A stretch of 64,000 nt of DNA. It comes from Rhodoblastus sp963748385 (GTDB lineage Bacteria > Pseudomonadota > Alphaproteobacteria > Rhizobiales > Beijerinckiaceae). Each line of letters opens with the position of its first letter. The stretch's first letter is position 1. The notes under the pieces were generated by a model, which was not told the DNA's origin, searched no databases, and was given only the letters and a program-made list of their open reading frames with translations. Position numbers and translations under genes: made by a program. Below are positions 36,621-45,076 of this stretch, in pieces. Location: NCBI GenBank assembly GCA_963748385.1, contig CAVVIQ010000002.1, forward strand, positions 62,001 through 126,000, written 5' to 3'.

Positions 36621-37061
36621 TCAGTGGCGGCAGACCAACACCGAGCGCATGTCGCCGACGTGCGCGCCATGCTGGTTGGTCACGGAGGAAGTCTTGACCA
36701 CGAATTCCAGCGCGCCATTCTTTTTGTCGTAAATGTCGTCGATCCGGGACCGCACGGTCACGACGTCTCCGGCGCAGACGGCAAGACGCCAGGAAAAACC
36801 CTGCTCGCCATGCAGCAGTTTTTCCAGCGGGACGCCGATCGCATCCAGCAGGCGTTCGACAACCCCGGCATCGAGTTCGGCGGCGAAGAGAAAGGTCGGC
36901 GGAGCCGGCAGATCGGGATAGCCGGCGGCTCGCGCCGCCGCCAGATCAGTATAGACGGGATCGGTCTCGCCGATCGCCTTGGCGAAAAACCGCAAGCGGG
37001 CGCGGTCGATGGCAAGTTCCGCCGGAGCAAGCTCGCGGCCAATCCAGTCGCGGTCGATCAT
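36621..37061 (-). CDS. FAS1-like/MaoC N-terminal dehydratase subunit
   Basis: This 146-residue protein (MIDRDWIGRELAPAELAIDR at the start) matches the MaoC_dehydrat_N (FAS1-like dehydratase) pattern: RLRFFAKAIGETDPVYTDLA, PPTFLFAAELD and GDVVTVRSRIDDIYDKKNG. The catalytic Asp-His motif is absent, so it is the probable non-catalytic partner of the next gene. The ATG at 37061 is seven bases after the thiolase stop codon. Confidence 0.8.
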   Translation of the reverse strand: MIDRDWIGRELAPAELAIDRARLRFFAKAIGETDPVYTDLAAARAAGYPDLPAPPTFLFAAELDAGVVERLLDAIGVPLEKLLHGEQGFSWRLAVCAGDVVTVRSRIDDIYDKKNGALEFVVKTSSVTNQHGAHVGDMRSVLVCRH

Positions 37062-37068
37062 GGCCGCC

Positions 37069-38253
37069 TCAAACCCGTTCGTAGAGCGTGACCACGCAGG
37101 CGCCGCCCAGACCGACATTATGTTGCAGACCCAGCCGCGCATTTTCGACCTGACGGGCGTCGGCGGCGCCGCGCAATTGCTGGACCAACTCGGCGCATTG
37201 CGCGAGGCCGGTCGCGCCGAGCGGATGGCCCTTGGACAACAATCCGCCCGAAGGATTGGTGACCACCCGCCCGCCATAGCTATTGTCGCCATCCTCGACA
37301 AACTTCTCGGCGCCGCCCTCGGGGCACAGCCCGAGCGCCTCGTAGCTGATGAGTTCGTTCTGGGCGAAGCAATCGTGCAATTCGACCACATCGACATCGT
37401 GAGGATCGACGCCCGCCGCCTCATAGACCTGGCGCGCCGCCTCCTGCGCCATGCCAAAGCCGACCAATTGGCGCATGTCGCCGGAGTCGAAACTGTCCGG
37501 ACGATCGGTCGCCATGGCCTGAGCGGCGATCCGCACCTCCATCTTGAGCCCGTGGCGGCGCGCGAAATCATCCGAACACAGAATGGCGGCGGCGGCGCCG
37601 CAAGTGGGCGGGCAGGCCATCAGACGGGTCATCACGCCCGGCCAGATCACCGGCGACGCCATCACCTCTTCTTCCGTCAGGATCTTGCGGAACAAAGCCA
37701 TGGGATTGGCGGCCGCGTGACGGCTGGCCTTGGCCCTTATCTTGGCGAAAGTTTCCAGCTTGGTTCCATATTGCCGCATGTGCGCCAGACCGGCGCCGCC
37801 GAAATAACGCAGCGCAAGAGGAATGTCCGCATGGCCCACCAGATTGTCGGTGACCTGATCGAAGCGGTCAAATGGCGAAGGCCTGTCGACGAAGATCGAT
37901 CCAAGGGCGCCGGGATTCATATGTTCGAACCCCACGGCGAGAACGCAATCGGCTGCGCCACTGGCCACCGCCTGACGAGCCAGAAACAGCGCCGTCGATC
38001 CGGTGGAGCAATTATTGTTGACGTTGACGATGGGGATTCCGGTCATGCCGACTTCATAAAGCGCCCGCTGGCCGGCGGTGGAATCGCCGTAAACATAGCC
38101 GGCGTAGGCCTGCTGGACGGACTCATAGGCCAAGCCCGCATCCGTCAACGCGAGACGCACTGCCTTCGACGCCATTTCCGGATAGGGCGGATTGGCGCCC
38201 GGCTTGGTGAACGGGATCATGCCGACCCCAGCAACATTAACGGCCTGCGTCAC
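37069..38253 (-). CDS. SCP-2-type thiolase
   Basis: This 394-residue thiolase of the SCP-x/acetyl-CoA acetyltransferase branch shows VNVAGVGMIPFTKPGANPPY and the nucleophile region VNVNNNCSTGSTALFLARQ. Further motifs are VVELHDCFAQNELISYEALG and GGLLSKGHPLGATGLAQCAE. It cleaves 3-oxoacyl-CoA, typically of branched or sterol-like side chains. The start is GTG at 38253 because a perfect AGGAGG lies at 38259-38264, six bases upstream; the longer ATG read is less likely. It is the first gene of the operon and is divergent from an XRE regulator 563 bases away. No DUF35/Zn-ribbon partner gene is present. Confidence 0.88.
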   Translation of the reverse strand: MTQAVNVAGVGMIPFTKPGANPPYPEMASKAVRLALTDAGLAYESVQQAYAGYVYGDSTAGQRALYEVGMTGIPIVNVNNNCSTGSTALFLARQAVASGAADCVLAVGFEHMNPGALGSIFVDRPSPFDRFDQVTDNLVGHADIPLALRYFGGAGLAHMRQYGTKLETFAKIRAKASRHAAANPMALFRKILTEEEVMASPVIWPGVMTRLMACPPTCGAAAAILCSDDFARRHGLKMEVRIAAQAMATDRPDSFDSGDMRQLVGFGMAQEAARQVYEAAGVDPHDVDVVELHDCFAQNELISYEALGLCPEGGAEKFVEDGDNSYGGRVVTNPSGGLLSKGHPLGATGLAQCAELVQQLRGAADARQVENARLGLQHNVGLGGACVVTLYERV

Positions 38254-38816
38254 ATATGCCTCCTGAATATAATGGTCGGTCGCCACCGTCGGATTTCCCA
38301 CGCGAATCCATTTCAGGCCTGGGCCGGGCTCGATTTCCGGACTCAGCCGCCAATTCCTGGTTCACTGTCGCGACAGAACGCCGCAGCGTTTTCCCGCCGG
38401 ATCGGAAGGGTGCGCCCCACCGTTTCGGGTCGATGTCGGCTCCCCGCTCTGACCGCCCTTCAAAGGCGCATTGGCGCGATGAAACGCCAAAATCAGGATG
38501 AGGTCGATTGCAGTTCAGGTAAATCAAATTGCAAATCACCTCATTTCGGAAGTTCGCCGCATCGTGTCATGCAATTTTATGGAGGAGTGGCATGTCGCCG
38601 GTCTGAGCCAAGGTTTTTGCTGAAACCGGGCAGGCGGCGCCAACAAACGGGCGGCTCATCGCAGCGTCGCAAATGATGACGCCTGAATATGTGAGGACTA
38701 TGCGATCCCTGTTGTCCCGCCATAAGACGAGAGCGGCGCAAAGGGAACAATCCGTTCGATATTTCAAACGATTTCGGATAATATGCCAAACGCGGCGGGG
38801 CGACCGGACAAGCGAA
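38254..38816. other. Divergent regulatory region of the acyl-CoA operon
   Basis: These 563 bases separate the thiolase (minus) and the XRE-cupin regulator (plus). No coding signal is convincing. The part 38515-38580 and the part 38745-38785 are much more AT-rich than the surroundings. Around 38519-38541 a partial inverted repeat GGTAAAT...AAATCACC flanks AATTG, a possible operator for the XRE or AraC regulator. Confidence 0.4.
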
Positions 38817-39434
38817 ATGGGCGTCGAGGGCAGGGACAAGCAGAAGGCGCTGGAGGCGGGGGCGATCGCGCTCTCGGGGCTGTTGGGCCGGACGGTCCAG
38901 CGACTGCGCAAGGCCTATAATCTCTCGCTTTCGGAACTCTCCGAGCAATCCGGCGTCGCCAAGTCGATCATCAGCCAGATCGAGCGCAACGAGACCAATC
39001 CGACGCTCGCCACCATCTGGCGGCTCGCCCAGGCGCTCGACGTGCCGATCGAGCGCGTGTTGCAGGACCGCGACGACACAGCCTTCATCGAAAAGGTCTC
39101 ACGCGGCGACACGCCGATCCTGGTGTCCGACGACGGCAAATGCAGGCTCGCAGTCACCGGCTGGATCAAGACGGTTGAATGGCTGCAATGTTACGATTTC
39201 TTCGCCGAATCCGGCGGCGCGCTGGAATCGGAGGCGCATCAGCGCGGCGCGGTGGAAAGCCTCTCGGTGATCCAGGGCGAACTGCAGGTCGAGGTCGGCG
39301 GCGAAAAGGAGATCGTGCGCGCCGGCGAAACCCTGCGCTATCGCGCCGACCGCCGCCATATTATCCGTAATCTGGGTAAAATGCCGGCGCGAGCGGAGAT
39401 GATTTGCATTCTCAGGGCGGCGGCGATGGAATGA
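38817..39434 (+). CDS. XRE-family regulator with C-terminal cupin
   Basis: This 205-residue regulator has a Cro/C1-type helix-turn-helix (about 18-78: RTVQRLRKAYNLSLSELSEQ, GVAKSIISQIERNETNPTLA) and a C-terminal cupin (about 125-200: WLQCYDFFAESGGALESEAH, GELQVEVGGEKEIVRAGETL, YRADRRHIIRNLG) expected to bind a small ligand. The ATG at 38817 begins the conserved part; the open frame reaches back 48 codons without homology. Divergent position suggests control of the thiolase operon and of itself. Confidence 0.85.
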   Translation: MGVEGRDKQKALEAGAIALSGLLGRTVQRLRKAYNLSLSELSEQSGVAKSIISQIERNETNPTLATIWRLAQALDVPIERVLQDRDDTAFIEKVSRGDTPILVSDDGKCRLAVTGWIKTVEWLQCYDFFAESGGALESEAHQRGAVESLSVIQGELQVEVGGEKEIVRAGETLRYRADRRHIIRNLGKMPARAEMICILRAAAME

Positions 39435-39478
39435 GGGCGTGGCGCCCCTCCGCAGCCTCAGAGAATGGAAACCAATTC

Positions 39479-39892
39479 ATGCCACCGTCCGGCCAGTTCG
39501 ACCGAAAGCCGCTTCACCTGCGGGAAACGACCTCCGATTTGACCAAGCCGCGTATTTTCCGGGCCTTCTGCGCTTCCGTCGCGGGCCTCGTCAGCGCCAT
39601 GAAAACCGAGGCCGCCTTCCGCACGGAGGTCGCGATGCTGGCGGTCGCCATCCCCGTTTCCTTCGTTCTGACAGAGGATTTCTTCCGCCGCGGCGAACTC
39701 ATCGCGTCTCTGCTGGCGGTGCTGGCGGTCGAGTTGCTCAACACCAGCGTCGAGAAATTATGCGACCACACCACGCCGCGGCTCGACCCCGCCATCAAGA
39801 TCATCAAGGACCTGGGTTCGGCGGCGGTGTTCTGTGCGCTGCTGATGGCCGGCGCGGTCTGGCTCGGCGCGGCTCTGGCCCGATTCTCCTGA
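39479..39892 (+). CDS. dgkA: Diacylglycerol kinase
   Basis: This 137-residue integral-membrane diacylglycerol kinase recycles diacylglycerol to phosphatidate. It has three hydrophobic helices and the family signature ELLNTSVEKLCDHTTPRLD with KIIKDLGSAAVF. The N-terminal EAAFRTEVAMLAV also matches. An N-terminal extension of about 25 residues precedes the family core. The next gene starts 17 bases after the stop, so co-transcription is likely. Confidence 0.88.
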   Translation: MPPSGQFDRKPLHLRETTSDLTKPRIFRAFCASVAGLVSAMKTEAAFRTEVAMLAVAIPVSFVLTEDFFRRGELIASLLAVLAVELLNTSVEKLCDHTTPRLDPAIKIIKDLGSAAVFCALLMAGAVWLGAALARFS

Positions 39893-39908
39893 GCCGCAAA
39901 AGCGAAAA

Positions 39909-40418
39909 ATGAAAGAAGTCGGCGCCGTCATCAAACAGGGCTACCGCGTCGCCTCGGGCCGGGCCTTTGAGGGCCATGACCAGCGCTTCAACGCGGACGG
40001 CGGCACGATCAGGCTTCAGATCCCGAAATTCAGGGAACTTGGCCTCGATATGGAAAGATATTTCGGCGGCAAAGTGGACGAGGCTTTTGTCGCCGGAACG
40101 CTGGGCTGCGACATCCGTCCGCGAAAAATGACCATCCTCCGGCCGGAATATCATTTCAAATCAGTGCGCTGGACGGACAAATTCGACATCGATCGACCTG
40201 GATTCGCCGAGGACTTCTATCTCAGCGAAGCGGCGATCCTGTTCAACGAAAAAAACTTCAAGGCGCTGATCTACATCCCCTCGCCGGAGACAAAACCGGC
40301 CCATTTCCACCCGCCGACCACCATCGAAGTCATCGCGCAGAAAATCGACGGCATAGGATACGGCGACCGCGTGACCCTGCTTTATGCGCCGCAAGCGATC
40401 GGGATAGAAAATCCTTAG
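39909..40418 (+). CDS. Conserved hypothetical protein
   Basis: This 169-residue soluble protein has no recognised domain. It begins MKEVGAVIKQGYRVASGRAF and has a clear globular composition with few low-complexity parts (PKFRELGLDMERYFGGKVDE, GTLGCDIRPRKMTILRPEYH, VRWTDKFDIDRPGFAEDFY). Its position 16 bases after dgkA suggests a shared transcript. No signal peptide or membrane helix is seen. The function is unknown. Confidence 0.7.
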   Translation: MKEVGAVIKQGYRVASGRAFEGHDQRFNADGGTIRLQIPKFRELGLDMERYFGGKVDEAFVAGTLGCDIRPRKMTILRPEYHFKSVRWTDKFDIDRPGFAEDFYLSEAAILFNEKNFKALIYIPSPETKPAHFHPPTTIEVIAQKIDGIGYGDRVTLLYAPQAIGIENP

Positions 40419-40438
40419 AACAAATCGCGGCGGGCCGC

Positions 40439-41110
40439 TCAGCCGAACAAATGGCCGAGCCATTCGGTCATCGGATAGCCGACGCCGAATCCCAGAGCCG
40501 CGCCGGCCAGCACGTCGCTGGGGTAATGATGGGCGGTCGCCACGCGCGACCACGCCATGCCGAGGGTCATGAGGACGGCGGAAGCCGTCGCCGCCGGCCA
40601 GAGCATCACCACCGGCGTCAGCACGCCGACCATGGTCATCGTATGGCCGCTGGGGAAGGAATGCGCGTCGAGTGTGTCGAGCAGGCTCGGCAGTTCCGGC
40701 GCAGTCTGGTACGGGCGGCTCCGGCCGCACCAATCCTTGAGATAGGGATAGACGCCATGAAGCAGCATGGCGCTGAGCGCGGCCGGCGCGATGATTCGCA
40801 GGCCGGACAGCCCCCATTTCGCCAGAATGGCGGCGACGAGCAGAGGATAGATCCAGCCGTTGCCGAGCTTGGATAACGCGATCGCAAGGATTTTCAGCGG
40901 CCGCGGCCGCGCGGTGCGCGCGGCGGTGCGGACCCCGCGCATGTCCGCCGCGACGAATTTCTGGCCGATGCGGAAGACGGCTTTGGTCAGAACAACTCGC
41001 AACGAATTCGCCTTCGCCTCCGATGGGGAGCGATTGTCGGCCAGCGCCGGCCCCGGTGGGAAAATTTCCTGGGATCGCTGCTGTGAACCCGCGTGAGCTT
41101 GCATCGCCAT
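40439..41110 (-). CDS. PAP2-family membrane phosphatase
   Basis: This polytopic membrane phosphatase of about 223 residues has all three PAP2 motifs: KDWCGRSRPYQ, SFPSGHTMTMVG and SRVATAHHYPSDVLAG. It probably dephosphorylates a lipid phosphate or undecaprenyl pyrophosphate in the inner membrane. The start is uncertain; the ATG at 41110 (MAMQAHAG) has AAAGG upstream, while the open frame reaches 41296 with a basic, unconserved extension. It lies convergent to the hypothetical gene after dgkA, another lipid-phosphate enzyme. Confidence 0.85.
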   Translation of the reverse strand: MAMQAHAGSQQRSQEIFPPGPALADNRSPSEAKANSLRVVLTKAVFRIGQKFVAADMRGVRTAARTARPRPLKILAIALSKLGNGWIYPLLVAAILAKWGLSGLRIIAPAALSAMLLHGVYPYLKDWCGRSRPYQTAPELPSLLDTLDAHSFPSGHTMTMVGVLTPVVMLWPAATASAVLMTLGMAWSRVATAHHYPSDVLAGAALGFGVGYPMTEWLGHLFG

Positions 41111-41345
41111 CCAATTCGCCTTTCCGGGCAGGACCGTCGACCCCGTCTGCAGCAAGTCCGGCGATTCGACAATTCTCCGTCGAAGCCGGGAACGACCCGT
41201 TGCGCCGATCCGCACGAAACCTCGCCGGAATTTACCCCGCAACGATGGCTTTCCGACGGCCTTTTTTAGGTTAAAAATTTTACAAAATTTTGTCATGCGG
41301 GAAAATACGGGAAGAAACGGCCCGCGCGGCCGCGACGAGTGCCGC

Positions 41346-41903
41346 TCATCGGTTCTTTCGCCGACTGGCGAAACGATGCGACCAGATCAGGACGAAAAGG
41401 CTGGCGGCGCCGGCCAGAACCAGCACGATCAGCAGCGAAGAGCGCTCCATCCAGGCGGTCGCCGGAACGGCCGCCGCGAGGAGAATCCCGACCAGCCCGA
41501 TCCTCCAGGAGCCGATCAGATTGCCCGAGGTGAAGAGGCCGAGCGCCAGAACGGTCAGCAACACCAGCGGGGCGGCGTCGGCGCCGAGCAGTTCGAAAAT
41601 CTGGGGCAACATGAGGAGGCGCATGGCCGCGAAGACCGCGATCCAGTGCAGCGCGTCCTGCCGCATCGCCTTCAGCCGATCGTTCCTGTCGCGAAAAGCG
41701 CCGCGCGCGAAAAAGGTGGAGACGGCGAAAATGGGAACCACGAATTCCCAATAGGGAATGGTCAACCCCCGCGCCACGCTCGAAAGGGCGACGCCGCCCA
41801 GCGCCAGCAGCAACATCACCAGAATCGGCCAGTTCGGGGCGAAAAAACCGCTCGCCCATCCGCGCTGTACATCCGCCGGACCCGTTTGTTCGTTCTCGGT
41901 CAT
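41346..41903 (-). CDS. Multi-helix membrane protein of unknown function
   Basis: This 185-residue protein has five to six hydrophobic segments (PILVMLLLALGGVAL, EFVVPIFAVSTFFA, HWIAVFAAMRLLML, APLVLLTVLALGLF, IGLVGILLAAAVPAT, LLIVLVLAGAASLFVLIW) and a basic C terminus. No family is recognised. It sits between the PAP2 gene and the epimerase on the same strand. Confidence 0.7.
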   Translation of the reverse strand: MTENEQTGPADVQRGWASGFFAPNWPILVMLLLALGGVALSSVARGLTIPYWEFVVPIFAVSTFFARGAFRDRNDRLKAMRQDALHWIAVFAAMRLLMLPQIFELLGADAAPLVLLTVLALGLFTSGNLIGSWRIGLVGILLAAAVPATAWMERSSLLIVLVLAGAASLFVLIWSHRFASRRKNR

Positions 41904-41970
41904 CGCAAGCCTCGTTGCGGTCGCGGGGACGGTCAGACTATCAGAATATCCGAGCGCCGCCCATCGGACG

Positions 41971-42966
41971 TCATCCCCACAGGGCGGGCTCCGGCGGAAA
42001 CACCGTCGAGCCCTCGTAACGCAGGCCGTGCGGGCGGTCCCGGGCGAGAAGCAGCGGGCCGTCGAGATCGACGAAGCGGGCGCGGCCTGCGAGCAGCAGG
42101 GCCGGGGCCATGGCCAGCGACGAGGCGACCATACAGCCGACGAACAGGCCGAAGCCGAGCTTTTCGGCCTCTTCCGCCATAGCCAGGGCCTCGGTCAGGC
42201 CGCCGGTCTTGTCGAGCTTGATATTGACGAGGTCGTAGCGGCCGCGCAAAGCGGCCAGCCCCTTGCGGTCATGGACGCTTTCGTCGGCGCAGGCCGCGAC
42301 CGGCCATTTTTTCTGCGCCAGCGCCGAATCGTCGCCCGCCGGCAGGGGCTGTTCGACCAAAACGACCCCGGCCGCCGCGCAGGCGAAAAAATTTTCTGCG
42401 AGATTCTCCGGCCGCCAGGCTTCGTTGGCGTCCACGATCAATTCGGAATCGGGCGCGGCGGCGCGCACGGCGGCGAGGCGTTCGGCGTCGCCCGCGCCGG
42501 CGAGCTTCACTTTCAGCACCGGGCGTCCGGCGGCGGCCTTGGCCGCCCGCGCCATCTCTTCCGGCGTCCCGACCGACAAGGTGAAGGCGGTGACGCAGGG
42601 CGCCATTCCGTCCAGGCCCGCCAGCCGGAACGCCGGGACGCCGGAAATCTTGGCCTCGAGATCCCAGAGCGCGCAATCGAGCGCATTGCGCGCGGCGCCG
42701 GCGGGAAGAAGATCCTGCAATTCGGCGCGGTCGGCGCCCCTTTCGATCGCGGCGCGGGCCGTTTGGATCGCCGAGGCCACGCTTTCGACGCTTTCGCCAT
42801 AGCGCGCATAGGGCGTGCATTCGCCGCGCCCGGCCGACTGCCCTTGCGAAATGGTCGCGACGACGGTCACCGCCTCGGTCTTGGCCCCGCGCGAGATGAC
42901 AAACGGATTTTTCAGCGGAAAGCGGGCGATTTCAAGAGAAAGCCGGCGAGGTTGGGTCGAGGCCAT
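41971..42966 (-). CDS. Enolase-superfamily dipeptide epimerase
   Basis: This 331-residue member of the mandelate racemase/muconate-lactonizing-enzyme group is closest to L-Ala-D/L-Glu epimerases of peptidoglycan recycling. The catalytic Lys pair is in PVLKVKLAGAGD and the metal ligands in ELIVDANEAWRPEN (Asp), VLVEQPLPAGDD (Glu) and VAACADESVHD (Asp). The second base Lys is in YDLVNIKLDKTGGLTEAL. The ATG at 42966 (MASTQPRRLS) is preferred to a TTG six codons upstream. Substrate preference is inferred from overall similarity only. Confidence 0.82.
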   Translation of the reverse strand: MASTQPRRLSLEIARFPLKNPFVISRGAKTEAVTVVATISQGQSAGRGECTPYARYGESVESVASAIQTARAAIERGADRAELQDLLPAGAARNALDCALWDLEAKISGVPAFRLAGLDGMAPCVTAFTLSVGTPEEMARAAKAAAGRPVLKVKLAGAGDAERLAAVRAAAPDSELIVDANEAWRPENLAENFFACAAAGVVLVEQPLPAGDDSALAQKKWPVAACADESVHDRKGLAALRGRYDLVNIKLDKTGGLTEALAMAEEAEKLGFGLFVGCMVASSLAMAPALLLAGRARFVDLDGPLLLARDRPHGLRYEGSTVFPPEPALWG

Positions 42967-43108
42967 GGTGTTGCGCCAATGCAAGCTTCGGCTTGAACCA
43001 GCAAACCGTCCGCGATTCGCTTTTGCGTAAACGGCTTGCGGATTGTATTCAAGAGCTGGAGTCCCATCGATCCCCGGCTCCGGCCGTCAGACAGCGGATG
43101 CGCGCCGA

Positions 43109-44254
43109 ATGTCGAATTCCATGCTCGCCGAGCCGGCCTTTTCGGTCGAAAGGGACGGCGAGACCCTGCGCCTCGTCCTGCGCGGGGCATGGACGATTTC
43201 GGCTTCGCGGGCGCTGGAAAGCGCGGCCGACGCGCTCGGCGCGGCGGGGCGAGGCGCGGCGCGGGTGGCGATCGACTTCGCCGGCGTCGCGCGGCTCGAC
43301 ACCGCCGGCGCCTGGCTGATCGACAAGGCGCGCGCGCAAATGGCGGCGGGCGGCGCGGCGACTGAATATCAGAGCCTCGATTCGGACCAGAGCCTGTTGC
43401 TGCGCGAGGCGGCCTACGCGCCGTCGGCGCCAGAGGCCAGGCGCAAGAGCAAGCCGGTCGTCGATTTTCTTGTCCGGCTCGGCAAATGGAGCGTGATGAT
43501 CGCCGACAATGTGGCGGCCGGCGTGGCATTTTTCGGAGAGATTTCCGCCGCGGCCCTGCGGGTGATCTTCAATCCGGCGCTCTCGCGCCCGACGTCGATG
43601 ATCTACCACATGGAAAATTTCGCCCTGCGGGCGGTGCCGATCATCGTGACCATCAATTTCCTGGTCGGCTGCATCGTCGAGCAGCAGGGGCTTTATCAAC
43701 TGCGGCGCTTCGGCGCCTCGTCCTTTGCGATCGAGTTGATCGCCGTTCTGGTCCTGCGCGAACTCGGCGTGCTGCTGACCTCGATCATGGTCGCCGGCCG
43801 CTCGGGCTCCGCGATCACCGCCGAACTCGGCTCGATGAAGATGCGCGAGGAGGTTGACGCCCTGCGCGTGATGGGGATGGCGCCGGTCGAGGTGCTGGTT
43901 CTGCCGCGCATCCTGGCGCTGATCTTTTCCCTGCCTTTGCTCACCTTCATCGCCGACATGGCGGGGCTCGGCGGCGGCATGATCACCGCCTATGTGTACG
44001 AAGGCATCAGTTTCCAGTCCTTCCTGGTGCGGGCGCAGGACTATATCGGCCTCAACACTTTTCTGGTCGGCCTGATCAAGGCGCCGTTCATGGCGCTGGT
44101 CATCGGGCTGATCGCCTGCGTCGAGGGGTTCCGGGTCCAGGGCTCGGCCGAATCGCTTGGCCGTCAGGTCACGATTTCGGTGGTGAACGGCATTTTCATG
44201 GTGATTTTCGTCGATGGCCTGTTCGCGATCTTTTTCGCCGGAATCCATTATTGA
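43109..44254 (+). CDS. mlaE: MlaE-type ABC permease with N-terminal STAS domain
   Basis: This 381-residue fusion has a STAS/MlaB-like domain (about 10-95: LRLVLRGAWTISASRALESA, VAIDFAGVARLDTAGAWLID) followed by an MlaE permease (about 130-380: MENFALRAVPIIVTINFLVG, ELGVLLTSIMVAGRSGSAI, AELGSMKMREEVDALRVMGM). In E. coli MlaB and MlaE are separate. The complex moves phospholipids between the membranes. It heads a four-gene operon with the ATPase, the MCE protein and a lipoprotein; the stop overlaps a TTG that could start the ATPase gene. Confidence 0.9.
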   Translation: MSNSMLAEPAFSVERDGETLRLVLRGAWTISASRALESAADALGAAGRGAARVAIDFAGVARLDTAGAWLIDKARAQMAAGGAATEYQSLDSDQSLLLREAAYAPSAPEARRKSKPVVDFLVRLGKWSVMIADNVAAGVAFFGEISAAALRVIFNPALSRPTSMIYHMENFALRAVPIIVTINFLVGCIVEQQGLYQLRRFGASSFAIELIAVLVLRELGVLLTSIMVAGRSGSAITAELGSMKMREEVDALRVMGMAPVEVLVLPRILALIFSLPLLTFIADMAGLGGGMITAYVYEGISFQSFLVRAQDYIGLNTFLVGLIKAPFMALVIGLIACVEGFRVQGSAESLGRQVTISVVNGIFMVIFVDGLFAIFFAGIHY

Positions 44255-44262
44255 GGGAACAG

Positions 44263-45063
44263 ATGGGGCCGAGGTCGCAAGAACCGATCATCAGGGTGCG
44301 CGGGCTGAACGTCGGATTCGGGACCAAAAGGGTTCTGATGGACCTCGATCTCGACGTTCCGCCGGGTCAGGTCACCGGTTTCGTCGGCGGCTCCGGCCAG
44401 GGGAAATCCGTCCTGACCCGAGCGATCCTCGGCCTGCTCCCCAAACAATCCGGGACCATCGAAGTCTTCGGCGAGAATATCGACCGGCTGTCGCCCGCCG
44501 ACCGTCGCGCCCTGGAGCGCCGCTGGGGCGTGATGTTCCAGGGCGGGGCGCTTTTTTCCGCCCTCACCGTCAAGCAGAACATCCAGGCCCCGATGCGGGA
44601 ATATCTCAAGCTCAGCCAGTCGGTGATGGACGAACTGGCCATGCTGAAAGTCAAGCTGGTCGGGCTGCCGCCGGACGCAGCGGACAAAGTTCCGTCAGAG
44701 CTTTCCGGCGGCATGGTCAAGCGCGCGGCGCTCGCCCGCGCGCTGGCGCTCGATCCCGAGCTTCTGTTCCTCGACGAGCCGACCTCGGGGCTCGACCCGA
44801 TCGGCGCCGCCGATTTCGACGATCTGATCGCAACCTTGCGCGCCACGCTCGATCTCAGCGTTTTCATGGTGACCCACGATCTCAACTCGCTCTATTCGAT
44901 ATGCGACACCATCGCTGCGCTCGCGGACGGCAAGGTGATCGCCTGCGGTTCGCTTTCGACAATGCTCGCTTCAGATCATCCTTGGCTGCGCACCTATTTC
45001 CACGGCAAGCGCGCGCGGTCGATCGTCGCGCCGGACCACGCCGCCCTGGGCGCGCAGAGCTAG
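44263..45063 (+). CDS. mlaF: MlaF-type ABC transporter ATPase
   Basis: This 266-residue ABC ATPase powers the MlaE permease. Walker A is in GFVGGSGQGKSVLTRAILG, the signature is SELSGGMVKRAALARAL, Walker B is ELLFLDEPTSGLDP and the switch His is in FMVTHDLNSLYS. The ATG at 44263 follows GAGGGAA closely; TTG at 44251 overlapping the mlaE stop is an alternative. The gene is 13 bases before mlaD. Confidence 0.92.
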   Translation: MGPRSQEPIIRVRGLNVGFGTKRVLMDLDLDVPPGQVTGFVGGSGQGKSVLTRAILGLLPKQSGTIEVFGENIDRLSPADRRALERRWGVMFQGGALFSALTVKQNIQAPMREYLKLSQSVMDELAMLKVKLVGLPPDAADKVPSELSGGMVKRAALARALALDPELLFLDEPTSGLDPIGAADFDDLIATLRATLDLSVFMVTHDLNSLYSICDTIAALADGKVIACGSLSTMLASDHPWLRTYFHGKRARSIVAPDHAALGAQS

Positions 45064-45076
45064 GAGGAGCCGAAAC

